Part shown: positions 49,414-57,067 of the stretch, one piece after another
Position numbering within the stretch: position 1 is the first letter of the stretch
How the letters are laid out: every line of letters starts with the position of its first letter
NCBI RefSeq assembly: GCF_900104085.1
Contig: NZ_FNLD01000002.1
Location: 620,001-684,000 of the forward strand
Origin: Pseudoxanthomonas sp. CF125
Lineage (GTDB): Bacteria; Pseudomonadota; Gammaproteobacteria; Xanthomonadales; Xanthomonadaceae
Direction of reading: 5' to 3'
DNA length: 64,000 bases
Program-made: the position numbers and the translations under genes
Notes under the pieces: model-generated
Databases searched by the model: none
What the model saw: the letters and a program-made list of their open reading frames with translations, nothing else
What the model was told of the DNA's origin: nothing

Positions 49414-50376
49414 ATGCCTTCTTCCTTGCGCTTCATCCACGTCGCCGCCGCGGCCATCACCGACGTGCGCGGCCGCATCCTGCTGGCGCGCCGTACCGAC
49501 GGCCGCGATCTGGCCGGCCTGTGGGAGTTCCCGGGCGGCAAGTGCGAGCCGGGCGAATCGCCGGAGCACGCGCTGATCCGCGAATTGCAGGAAGAGCTGG
49601 GTATCACCGTGCAGGTCGGCCCGCCGCTGATGAGCGTTCCGCAGCAATACCCCGACAAGCGCCTGCGCCTGGACGTACGCCAGGTGACGGCGTGGCAAGG
49701 AATCCCGCGCGGTGTCGAGGGCCAGGCGCTGGCCTGGGTGGCGCCGGAAAAACTGACGCGCTACCCCATGCCACCCGCCGACCGGCCGGTGGTCGCCGCG
49801 TTGCTGCAACCGGATCGCTACCTGGTCACGCCCGAGCCTGGCGATGACGATGCCGCCTGGCTCGCCTCTCTTTCCGCGGCGCTCGCCGCCGGCATCCGGC
49901 GCGTGCAGTTGCGCGCGCGATCGATCGACTCGCAGGCCCGCTGGCGAAATCTGGCCGAAGCCGCGGCGGCTCTGTGCCACAAGGCCGGCGCCGAAGCGCT
50001 GGTCAACGGCGATATCGAGCTTGCACAGCAACTGGGCATTGGCGTGCACCTGCGTTCCAGTCAACTGGGCGGCCTCTCTTCGCGGCCCCTTCCTGGAAAC
50101 CTGACCGTCGCCGCGTCCTGTCACGACCCCGAAGCGCTGCAGCTCGCCCAGACGCTGGACTGCGATTTCGCCGTACTCGGCAGCGTGCTGCCGACCGCGA
50201 CCCATCCGGAGGCGAGCCCTATGGGCTGGGAAGGCTTCGCCCGACTCCGCGAGTCGGTCTCGTTGCCGATCTACGCCATCGGCGGCCTCTCGCCCGCCGA
50301 CATCCCCGAAGCCCGCCAACACGGCGCCCAAGGCATCGCCGCCATCCGCGCCCTCTGGCCGCCGTCGCTCCTGTAG
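49414..50376 (+). CDS. Nudix hydrolase fused to a ThiE-like domain
   Basis: The N-terminal half (about 1-130) is a MutT-like Nudix domain with the box GGKCEPGESPEHALIRELQEELGI, read as G-x5-E-x7-REL-x2-E-ELG, intact; it probably hydrolyses oxidised nucleotides. The C-terminal half (about 145-320) resembles thiamine phosphate synthase: IRRVQLRARSID, ALVNGDIELAQQLGIGVHL, ASCHDPEALQLAQ, FAVLGSVLPTATHP and YAIGGLSPADIPEARQHGAQGIA. Residues for pyrimidine and metal binding (NDR and HLGQxD in ThiE) are changed to NGD and HLRSSQ, so catalysis as ThiE is doubtful. The TAG stop is part of a REPIN arm. Confidence 0.88.
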   Translation: MPSSLRFIHVAAAAITDVRGRILLARRTDGRDLAGLWEFPGGKCEPGESPEHALIRELQEELGITVQVGPPLMSVPQQYPDKRLRLDVRQVTAWQGIPRGVEGQALAWVAPEKLTRYPMPPADRPVVAALLQPDRYLVTPEPGDDDAAWLASLSAALAAGIRRVQLRARSIDSQARWRNLAEAAAALCHKAGAEALVNGDIELAQQLGIGVHLRSSQLGGLSSRPLPGNLTVAASCHDPEALQLAQTLDCDFAVLGSVLPTATHPEASPMGWEGFARLRESVSLPIYAIGGLSPADIPEARQHGAQGIAAIRALWPPSLL

Positions 50377-50464
50377 GAGCTGCGTAAGCTGCGAACAGAA
50401 ACCATCAGCCGCACCGAAGCTTGGTCAGCGGGAAATCTACGGTCGCAGCTTACGCAGCTCCTAC
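50372..50464. repeat. REPIN copy 3, left flank of the RAYT gene
   Basis: Left arm from 50372 (slightly diverged: GCGAACAG at its end) and right arm 50441-50464. The left arm supplies the TAG of the Nudix/ThiE-like gene. The RAYT start is about 70 bases to the right. Confidence 0.9.
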
Positions 50465-50536
50465 GGGAACTTCTTACCTCTCAGCGAGCAGGAAGCCGAT
50501 GGTTTTGGGTTGCCGGCGCAATCCATTCTTGGCTTC

Positions 50537-51013
50537 ATGAGTACTTTATCCAGCAAGGGACAGGGACATGCTGCTCTTAGACGCGGACGTGTGTCGTTAC
50601 CCGGACAGATTTATCTGGTTACTTTCACCACTCGGCACAGGGACCCGTTGTTCGTGGAGGAAGCCATAGCAAGGACTGCATCTGGGGCGTTCACCGACCC
50701 GCATGCATGGAAGTGCTCGCGCTTGCTGGCTTGGGTGCTAATGCCCGATCACTGGCATGGTCTGATCGAGTTGGGTGAAGAAGAAAGCCTGTCCGGCTTA
50801 GTTTGCCGGCTCAAGGCAAACACAGCTCGTTGTATCCGGCGTGAAATCTGCGGCGGCACGGGTGCGTTGTGGGCGCGCGGATTCCACGACCGTGCATTGC
50901 GTCGTGAAGACGACATCCTGCATGCAGCCAGGTATGTGGTGATGAATCCAATCCGTGCCGGTCTGGTCGAACGGCTAGGCGACTACCCGTACTGGAACGC
51001 AATCTGGCTGTAG
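50537..51013 (+). CDS. REP-associated tyrosine transposase (RAYT)
   Basis: RAYTs are Y1/HUH-related single-copy transposases that mobilise REP/REPIN sequences. ATG 50537 gives 158 residues; a TTG at 50510 would add nine. Motifs are YLVTFTTRHRDPLF, the metal-binding VLMPDHWHGLIELG with His72 and His74, and AARYVVMNPIRAGLVERLGDYPYW, where Tyr133 is the likely nucleophile. One REPIN lies on each side (50372-50464 and 51009-51104), and its stop codon TAG is inside the downstream REPIN arm. This is the only transposase-type gene in the window. Confidence 0.93.
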   Translation: MSTLSSKGQGHAALRRGRVSLPGQIYLVTFTTRHRDPLFVEEAIARTASGAFTDPHAWKCSRLLAWVLMPDHWHGLIELGEEESLSGLVCRLKANTARCIRREICGGTGALWARGFHDRALRREDDILHAARYVVMNPIRAGLVERLGDYPYWNAIWL

Positions 51014-51104
51014 GAGCTGCGTAAGCTGCGACCATGATGATGGCAAGGCACGGAAATCTGGCACAGGGGGAGGGTTTCCGGTCGCAGCTTACGCAGCTCC
51101 TACA
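51009..51104. repeat. REPIN copy 4, right flank of the RAYT gene
   Basis: Arms 51009-51033 and 51080-51104. It supplies stop codons to both neighbours: TAG for the RAYT (51011-51013) and, on the reverse strand, TAA for coaE (51089-51091). Confidence 0.92.
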
Positions 51105-51715
51105 GCGGCACGCGATAGCGCGCGGTAGCGGGCGTCCAGTTCATCGACGGCTGCGCTCAGGTGCGAGAGGTCGCCATCGTTGACCACGATATCGTCGGCG
51201 ATGGCCAGCCGCTGCGCGCGGGTGGCTTGGGCGGCGATCATCTTTTCGGCCAGGACATCGTCGATGCCGTCGCGCTGCATCAGGCGCGCTTTCTGGGTGG
51301 CGGGCAGGGCGTCCACCACCAGGATGCGGTCCAGCCACGGATAGGCGTCGCGGCCGCCGCCTTCGGTGAGCAGCGGGATCGCGGCGACGGCATACGCGCT
51401 GGCGGCCGCACGGCATTGCTCGAGCAGCCGCGCACGGATGATCGGGTGCAGGATCGCTTCCAGTGCGCGCCGCGCCGGCTCGTTGTCGAACACCAGGGCG
51501 CGCAAGCCCGCGCGGTCCAGCTGTCCATCCATCGTCAGCACCGATGTACCGAAATGCGCCGCGACGGCGTCCAGTGCCGGTTGGCCCGGTTCCACGATCT
51601 GGCGGGCGATCAGGTCGGCGTCGGCGACGAATATGCCGCGCGCGACGAATTCCCGCTCCAACGCGCTTTTGCCCGAGGCGATGCCGCCGGTGAGTCCGAT
51701 GAAATAATCGCTCAT
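51089..51715 (-). CDS. coaE: Dephospho-CoA kinase CoaE
   Basis: CoaE performs the last step of coenzyme A synthesis, phosphorylating dephospho-CoA. The start is ATG 51715 (MSDYFIGLTGGIASGKSALE), giving 208 residues; an open frame further up is made from the adjacent REPIN. The P-loop GGIASGKS is at 10-17, followed by VADADLIARQIVEPGQPAL and the lid region QKARLMQRDGIDDVLAEKMIAAQ. The protein ends RAAVGAA, where the last four codons and the stop come from REPIN copy 4. pilD-coaE linkage is usual in gamma-proteobacteria. Confidence 0.96.
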   Translation of the reverse strand: MSDYFIGLTGGIASGKSALEREFVARGIFVADADLIARQIVEPGQPALDAVAAHFGTSVLTMDGQLDRAGLRALVFDNEPARRALEAILHPIIRARLLEQCRAAASAYAVAAIPLLTEGGGRDAYPWLDRILVVDALPATQKARLMQRDGIDDVLAEKMIAAQATRAQRLAIADDIVVNDGDLSHLSAAVDELDARYRALSRAAVGAA

Positions 51716-51726
51716 GCCTTCATGCT

Positions 51727-51823
51727 CGTAGGAGCTGCGTAAGCTGCGACCGCAATGATGGCACGACACGGAAATCCCGGTTCAGACGGAGGGTTTTCGG
51801 TCGCAGCTTACGCAGCTCCTACA
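51727..51823. repeat. REPIN copy 5, between pilD and coaE
   Basis: Arms 51727-51751 and 51799-51823. The element fills almost the whole pilD-coaE junction, leaving 6 bases before the pilD stop codon and 11 bases before the coaE start, so coaE translation initiates just beyond it. Confidence 0.92.
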
Positions 51824-51829
51824 GAAGGC

Positions 51830-52693
51830 TCAGGCCAGGCCGGAGAACTTCATGTAGGCGTCGACCATCTGCTTACCCCAGAAGAAGACGATCCAGCCGG
51901 CGATGGCCAGGTACGGACCGAAGGGTATGGGCGTGGCGCGGTCGCGGCCTTTGACGGCCAGCCATATCGAGCCGATCACGGCGCCCACCACGGAGGACAG
52001 CAGGATGATGGGCAGGATGCCAGTCAGGCCCACCCAGGCGCCCAGCGCGGCCAGCAGTTTGAAGTCGCCGTGACCCATGCCTTCCTTGCCGGTCAGTTGC
52101 TTGAACAGCCACCACACCGTCCACAGCGACACGTAGCCGGCGATGGCGCCCAGCACCGCCGGCTTGGCCGGCATGTACAGGTTGTCCAGGCTGGCGATCA
52201 GTCCCAGCCACATCAAGGGTAAGGTCAACTGGTCGGGCAGCAGTTGGGTTCGCAGGTCTATACCGGACAGCGCGACCAGGAAGCAGCTCAGCAGGATGGC
52301 GCCGAAGCCCTGCCAGCCGAAACCGAAATGCCAGACCGAAACCAGGGCCAGGATCGCGGTCAGCAGTTCGACCGCCGGGTACTGGGCCGAGATCGGCGCA
52401 TGGCAATGGCGGCACTTGCCGCGCAGCGCCAGCCAGCTGAACACCGGGATGTTCTCGTACCAGGAGAGCTTGTGTTTGCAGTGCGGGCAGTGGGAAGGCT
52501 CGATCACGATGCCCGGCGGCGGCGGGTCGTAGATCTCGGGCTGCTCCAGGATCTCTGTCGCGTCGCGCTTCCACTGCCATTCGAGCCGCCGCGGCAACCG
52601 CAGGATCACCACGTTGAGGAAGCTGCCCACCAACAGGCCCAAACCGGCCGCAAGGGGATACCCCAGTGCGGGGTTCTGGTCTAGGAATGCCAT
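51830..52693 (-). CDS. pilD: Prepilin peptidase/N-methyltransferase PilD (XpsO)
   Basis: PilD cleaves the leader of type IV prepilins and type II pseudopilins and methylates the new N-terminus. The 287-residue membrane protein has the N-terminal GSFLNVVILRLPRRLE motif, a cytoplasmic zinc-type domain with C69xxC72 and C94xxC97, and the two aspartates of this aspartic protease family in SGIDLRTQLLPDQLTLPL and GMGHGDFKLLAALGAW. Eight hydrophobic segments are visible. Substrates in this window are PilA and the pseudopilins at 543-3445. Confidence 0.97.
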   Translation of the reverse strand: MAFLDQNPALGYPLAAGLGLLVGSFLNVVILRLPRRLEWQWKRDATEILEQPEIYDPPPPGIVIEPSHCPHCKHKLSWYENIPVFSWLALRGKCRHCHAPISAQYPAVELLTAILALVSVWHFGFGWQGFGAILLSCFLVALSGIDLRTQLLPDQLTLPLMWLGLIASLDNLYMPAKPAVLGAIAGYVSLWTVWWLFKQLTGKEGMGHGDFKLLAALGAWVGLTGILPIILLSSVVGAVIGSIWLAVKGRDRATPIPFGPYLAIAGWIVFFWGKQMVDAYMKFSGLA

Positions 52694-52702
52694 CCGGGAA
52701 TA

Positions 52703-53962
52703 TTAAATCGTCGCGGCCAGCTTGAAGATGGGCAGGTACATGCCGATGACCATGCCGCCGACCAGGACGCCGATGAAGACCATGATGAACGGCTCGATCA
52801 GGCTGGCCAACGCGTCCACGGCGTTGTTCACTTCCATCTCGTAGTACTCGGCCACCTTGAACAGCATCGCGTCCAGCGCACCGGCCTCTTCGCCGATGGC
52901 GGTCATCTGGATGACCATGTGCGGGAATAGGTTGGTCTGCTTCAAGGACATGTTGACGGGATAGCCTACTGCTACGTCATCGCGGACGCGAAGCACCGCC
53001 TTCTCATAAACAGTGTTGCCAGTAGCGCCCGCAACGGTGTCAAGGGCCTCCACCAGGGGTACACCCGCCTTGAACGTCACGGCCAAAGTGCGGGCGAAGC
53101 GTGCGATGGCGGAGTTGTGCATGATTTGGCCGATGATCGGCACTTTCAGGATAAGACGATCAAGGAAATGCTGGAAGGCAAGCGACCGTTTTTTGAAATA
53201 CAGAAACGCAAAGATCGCACCGACTATCACGATCAGGAACGCCCACCACCACGACACCATGAACTTGGACGCAGCCACGATCATCTTGGTGAAAGCGGGC
53301 AGGTCGGCACCGAAGTTCTTGAACACTTCCTCGAACTGCGGCACCACAAAAATCAAAAGAATGGCGCTGACGAGTATCGCCACCGCCATGACCATGATCG
53401 GATAGAACATGGCTTTCTTGATCTTGCCCTTGAGCGCCTCAAGGTTCTCCTTGTAGCTGGCGATCGTATCCAGCACGGTTTCCAACACACCCGCGCTCTC
53501 GCCCGCACGAACCAGGTTCCGGTACAGCTCATCGAACTGCACGGGATGCTTGGCCACCGCTTCGGACAAGGAAGAGCCGCCTTCCACATCCGTGCGTATC
53601 TGGCCCACCATCTTCTTCATGCGTGCGTTCTTGTGCCCCTCGCCGATGATCTCCAGCGATTGCACGATAGGCACGCCCGACTTCATCATGGTCGCCATCT
53701 GACGACTGAAGAAAGCGATGTCCTTGGGCGTTATGGTTTTCCCGGCCTGCCCGAACAAAGGCTTGGGCTTCGGCTTGACCACCGTGGGTGTGATGCCCAG
53801 GCGGCGCAATTCGGCGCGGAGCAGGTTCATGCTCTTCGACTGCTGCTCGCCTTTCATCTTGATGCCGCGCTTGTCGTTTCCTTCCCAGACAAACGTGACC
53901 ATCTGAGAGGTATTGCGGGCGACGGGCTCGATTTTCTTCGCGGCGCTACGTGTCACAGCCAT
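52703..53962 (-). CDS. pilC: Type IV pilus inner-membrane platform protein PilC
   Basis: PilC is the platform protein on which the ATPases PilB and PilT act. The 419-residue product carries two GspF domains: ITPKDIAFFSRQMATMMKSGVPIVQSLEII and ARFARTLAVTFKAGVPLVEALDTVAGATG (blocks), each followed by membrane helices (AILVSAILLIFVVPQF, WWAFLIVIVGAIFAFLYF, EPFIMVFIGVLVGGMVIGMYLP). Codon choice in its middle is somewhat more AT-rich than in the neighbours, which is seen often in pilin-side genes. It is followed by pilD after 9 bases. Confidence 0.96.
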   Translation of the reverse strand: MAVTRSAAKKIEPVARNTSQMVTFVWEGNDKRGIKMKGEQQSKSMNLLRAELRRLGITPTVVKPKPKPLFGQAGKTITPKDIAFFSRQMATMMKSGVPIVQSLEIIGEGHKNARMKKMVGQIRTDVEGGSSLSEAVAKHPVQFDELYRNLVRAGESAGVLETVLDTIASYKENLEALKGKIKKAMFYPIMVMAVAILVSAILLIFVVPQFEEVFKNFGADLPAFTKMIVAASKFMVSWWWAFLIVIVGAIFAFLYFKKRSLAFQHFLDRLILKVPIIGQIMHNSAIARFARTLAVTFKAGVPLVEALDTVAGATGNTVYEKAVLRVRDDVAVGYPVNMSLKQTNLFPHMVIQMTAIGEEAGALDAMLFKVAEYYEMEVNNAVDALASLIEPFIMVFIGVLVGGMVIGMYLPIFKLAATI

Positions 53963-54078
53963 TCTGGTATCCCCTAGGCCGGCATCCCCACACCGGCGGT
54001 CATGCCCCGCATGTTAGCCGTTTCCCGGCATCAGCGGTATTTGCCACTGTGACGCGCTGCCGGGTTTCGCAATAACCC

Positions 54079-54174
54079 CGTAGGAGCTGCGTAAGCTGCG
54101 ACCGAAAACCCTCCGATTACCCCAGGCTATCCATCCCGTTCATTGTCGTGATCGCAGCTTACGCAGCTCCTACG
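54079..54174. repeat. REPIN copy 6, between pilB and pilC
   Basis: Arms 54079-54103 and 54150-54174; the right arm has GATCGCAGC in place of GGTCGCAGC. It occupies most of the pilB-pilC gap and ends 14 bases from the pilB stop codon. Confidence 0.9.
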
Positions 54175-54188
54175 GGGGGCAGGGGCCG

Positions 54189-55928
54189 TCAATCCTTGGT
54201 GACGCGGTTGATCTCGGCCAGGCCGGTCACACCGTGGCGCACCTTCAGCAGGGCCGATTGGCGCAGGTCGCGGACGCCGGCCCGCTGGGCGGCCTCGGCG
54301 ATCTGCATGGCGTTGCCGCCCTCCAGCACGATGGCCGAGATCTCGTCGCTCATCGGCATGACCTGGTAGAGGCCGGTCCGGCCCTTGTAGCCTTCGGTGC
54401 ATTCTTCGCAGCCGACGGGTTCGTAGACGGTAATGCCTTCATCGATCTCGGCCTGCGTGAACCCCTCGGCCAGCAACGCGTGATGCGGCAGATCCATGGG
54501 TCGTTTGCACTTGTTGCACAGCCGGCGCGCCAGGCGCTGGGCGATGACCAGGGTAACCGAGCTGGTGATGTTGTAGGGCGCGATGCCCATGTTCATCAAG
54601 CGGGCGATGGTCTGCGGCGCATCGTTGGTGTGCAGGGTGGACAAGACCATGTGGCCGGTCTGGGCGGCCTTGACCGCGATCTCGGCGGTTTCCAGGTCGC
54701 GGATTTCGCCGACCATGATGATGTCCGGGTCCTGGCGCAGGAAGCTGCGCAGGGCGGCGGCGAAGGTCATGCCGCGCTTGGTGTTCTGCTGCACCTGGTT
54801 GACGCCCGGCAGACGGATTTCCACCGGGTCTTCTACGGTCGAGATGTTGCGTTGTTCGTCGTTGAGGATGCCCAGCGCGGTATACAGCGACACCGTCTTG
54901 CCGGAACCGGTCGGGCCGGTCACCAGCACCATGCCGTAGGGGCGCTGGATGGCGTCTTCGAACAGCTTCTGCTGGTCCGGTTCGTAGCCCAGTTTCTCGA
55001 TGCCCAGCTTGGCGGCGCTGCCGTCCAGGATACGCAAGACGACTTTCTCGCCGAACAAGGTCGGCAGGGTGCTCACGCGGAAGTCGACCTGCTTGGTCTT
55101 GCTCAGGTTCAACTTCATGCGGCCGTCCTGTGGCACGCGCTTTTCAGCGATGTCCAACTGCGCCATGACCTTCAGGCGCGCGGTAATGCGCATGTTCAAC
55201 TTGACCGGGGCCTTAGCCACTTGCTTGAGGATGCCGTCAATGCGCTGGCGCACGCGGTAGTCGGCCTCATAGGGTTCGAAATGGATGTCCGAAGCGCCGC
55301 GTTTGATGGCATCCACCAGCATCTTGTTGACGAACTTGACGACCGGGGTGTCGTCTTCCTTGCTGCCTGTTGCAGCGTCCGAGGAGGAGTTGTCGTCGTC
55401 GCCGCTGGTGATATCCAGCGATTCCAGGCCGTCGTCGTCGCTGCCGAACGCGTTGCTCAGGTTGTCGGTCAGGTTGGACCATTGTTCCAGGGCGCGGCGG
55501 AGCGAATCTTCGTCCACCAGGATGGGTTCCACCACCAGGTTGGTGTGGAACTTGATCTCGTCTAGCGAATGGGTGCGGGTCGGATCGGATACGCCGACGA
55601 ACAGACGATTACCGCGCTTGAACAAGGGCAGGACTTGATGCTTCTGTACCAGCTCGTCGCTGACCAGCTTGAGCGCATTGTGGGCTGGGTCAAAGGCCGA
55701 CACGTCCAGTAAAGGCATGCCGAACTCTATGGCGTTAGCTGCCGCCATCTGAGGCGCGCTTACCAGCTTCTTTTCCGTTATCCATTGAGCCAGTGGCAAT
55801 TTGGACTCGGCGGCGTTGGCCATGGCTGCACGCGCGTTGGTTTCGTCCATTGCCCCGTCCATTACCAGACGGCGAGCGATGCCGGTGATTCCGACTAGGT
55901 TGACGTTAGTGGCGGCGACGGCATTCAT
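54189..55928 (-). CDS. pilB: Type IV pilus assembly ATPase PilB
   Basis: PilB powers pilus extension. The 579-residue product has an N-terminal MshEN-type domain (about 10-150), an acidic Ser/Asp-rich linker (about 160-195, FGSDDDGLESLDITSGDDD), then the GspE/PilB core: RGASDIHFEPYEADYRVRQRIDG (blocks), Walker A GPTGSGKT at 338-345, the Asp box EDPVEIRLPG, Walker B RQDPDIIMVGEIRD, and a tetracysteine zinc site CNKC...CEEC near 475-515. AGGAAA lies before the ATG. A sigma-54-type element is found about 40 bases upstream. Confidence 0.98.
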   Translation of the reverse strand: MNAVAATNVNLVGITGIARRLVMDGAMDETNARAAMANAAESKLPLAQWITEKKLVSAPQMAAANAIEFGMPLLDVSAFDPAHNALKLVSDELVQKHQVLPLFKRGNRLFVGVSDPTRTHSLDEIKFHTNLVVEPILVDEDSLRRALEQWSNLTDNLSNAFGSDDDGLESLDITSGDDDNSSSDAATGSKEDDTPVVKFVNKMLVDAIKRGASDIHFEPYEADYRVRQRIDGILKQVAKAPVKLNMRITARLKVMAQLDIAEKRVPQDGRMKLNLSKTKQVDFRVSTLPTLFGEKVVLRILDGSAAKLGIEKLGYEPDQQKLFEDAIQRPYGMVLVTGPTGSGKTVSLYTALGILNDEQRNISTVEDPVEIRLPGVNQVQQNTKRGMTFAAALRSFLRQDPDIIMVGEIRDLETAEIAVKAAQTGHMVLSTLHTNDAPQTIARLMNMGIAPYNITSSVTLVIAQRLARRLCNKCKRPMDLPHHALLAEGFTQAEIDEGITVYEPVGCEECTEGYKGRTGLYQVMPMSDEISAIVLEGGNAMQIAEAAQRAGVRDLRQSALLKVRHGVTGLAEINRVTKD

Positions 55929-55966
55929 TGAGCATTTCCTAGGTTAGGCATGTGCCCGGAAGAGTG

Positions 55967-55983
55967 TTGCAAGAACTGGGCCA
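55967..55983 (-). promoter_or_regulatory. Sigma-54 promoter candidate for pilB
   Basis: On the reverse strand the sequence reads TGGCCCAGTTCTTGCAA, with GG and GC separated by exactly ten bases, a strong -24/-12 match. The predicted RNA start lies about 28 bases before the pilB ATG. PilR, encoded at 57068-58465, is the obvious activator. Confidence 0.7.
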
Positions 55984-56265
55984 GCTTGGATTTTAACGTA
56001 CACCCAAGGATCATCCGCGGCGATGATCAGTGCTGCCGACCAGAGGCAGAAAGTGGCCTGAGTGCGTGTCGCGTCTCGCAGTGTTGAGGCCACTGGCGCG
56101 GATGTCCATGATGTAAATCCGAGTGGTTGTGGCTGCTAGTTCAGCGGAAGTTCGCGGGGACGATTATCGGCTCTATAAAGATGACGCCCTGGCGCGTTGC
56201 GTCCGTGCTCCAATCCGCCCTTGGCGGCTCGATCCCTGGCTAGATAACACACAGCAACAATGCCT
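55984..56265. other. pilA-pilB intergenic region with no further recognised element
   Basis: Between the pilA terminator and the pilB -24 element about 280 bases contain no convincing gene or repeat. Upstream activator sites for sigma-54 dependent transcription of pilB would be expected here, but none could be named from the sequence. Confidence 0.4.
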
Positions 56266-56295
56266 AAAAAAGAAACCCCGCCGAAGCGGGGTTTC
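56266..56295 (-). terminator. Intrinsic terminator of pilA
   Basis: On the reverse strand GAAACCCCGC-TTCG-GCGGGGTTTC is a perfect 10-bp stem with a tetraloop followed by TTTTTT. It lies 24 bases past the pilA stop and would separate abundant pilA mRNA from pilB. Confidence 0.92.
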
Positions 56296-56319
56296 CGGTA
56301 TTGCTGTTGCGAGTTCGTA

Positions 56320-56748
56320 TCAGCGGCAGGTAGCCGGCACGTACTTTTCAGGCAGAGTGGTGGTGCAGGTCCAGGTGCCCACACGACCGGTAGCGATTTC
56401 GGCAGCGGTGGTCGGAGTCAGGACGATATTGCCGCCGCCAGTAATGCCGGTGGTACCCGCATTGACCGCAACCGTGATTACACCGGCAGCGACACCGAGC
56501 GAGGTCACGTACTGACTGGCCTCGTTGCTGCAACCGGAATCGGCCAGAGTTGCGGGCACAGCGTTTTGGGAGGCCACGTAATCAGCGATCGAGGTCTTGC
56601 AAGCACCGGCAGCGACAATCGCTTCAGAAACCTTCGAACGCTTCAGGAAGTCCTGGTAAGCCGGCAGAGCGATGGCCGCCAGGATGGCGATGATGGCGAC
56701 AACGATCATCAATTCGATGAGGGTGAAGCCCTGCATGTTCTTCTTCAT
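56320..56748 (-). CDS. pilA: Type IV major pilin PilA
   Basis: PilA is the main subunit of the type IV pilus. ATG 56748 (MKKNMQG^[27 protein letters not shown], shown in blocks) is preceded by AAGGGGA; an open frame reaching 56946 would bury the short leader and is rejected. The 142-residue product is typical of type IVa pilins, with Glu5 and two Cys pairs: [12 protein letters not shown] and SGCSN in the middle, [17 protein letters not shown] at the end (the C-terminal disulfide loop). The variable beta region is rich in Gly, Thr and Ala. Confidence 0.97.
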   Translation of the reverse strand: MKKNMQGFTLIELMIVVAIIAILAAIALPAYQDFLKRSKVSEAIVAAGACKTSIADYVASQNAVPATLADSGCSNEASQYVTSLGVAAGVITVAVNAGTTGITGGGNIVLTPTTAAEIATGRVGTWTCTTTLPEKYVPATCR

Positions 56749-56783
56749 GGATAAATCCCCTTGGTAAGGTTTGGCTTGATTGA

Positions 56784-56810
56784 TATGGGACACAAGCCCC
56801 GTGTCCCATA
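56784..56810 (-). promoter_or_regulatory. Strong hairpin in the pilA leader
   Basis: TATGGGACAC (56784-56793) and GTGTCCCATA (56801-56810) form a perfect 10-bp stem with a 7-base loop, 36 bases upstream of the pilA ATG and inside the predicted 5' leader. It may stabilise the mRNA or act as an operator; neither is shown. Confidence 0.5.
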
Positions 56811-56865
56811 AGTTTGGTATGGACCGTGGGCGCCGTGGTGAAACGTGCCACGTGCTCGGGGAATG

Positions 56866-56882
56866 TCGCAGGAAACGTGCCA
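56866..56882 (-). promoter_or_regulatory. Sigma-54 promoter candidate for pilA
   Basis: On the reverse strand TGGCACGTTTCCTGCGA has GG and GC ten bases apart, matching the -24/-12 consensus. A second TGGCACGTTTC at 56840-56850 lacks the -12 GC. The predicted leader is about 105 nt, longer than usual for pilA. Confidence 0.65.
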
Positions 56883-57067
56883 ATCGAAGGTTCTGACCGC
56901 TGGCACATCCAAAAAGAGCCGCCGGTTCCGTTCTCCCCCGGAACAAGCTTCCAATACCCTGACGAAGTGACTTTCTGCGTCAGTTAGTGACCTTGAGGGT
57001 CGGTTTTGCTGGCCGGTAACAGGCCATTTTCGACGACGGTCACATTCTCCGATGCGATCCGCCGGTC

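Noticed and set aside
56749..56946. An extended pilin start 66 codons upstream
   Set aside because: It would place the prepilin leader internally; the short leader MKKNMQG with a good ribosome binding site is standard.
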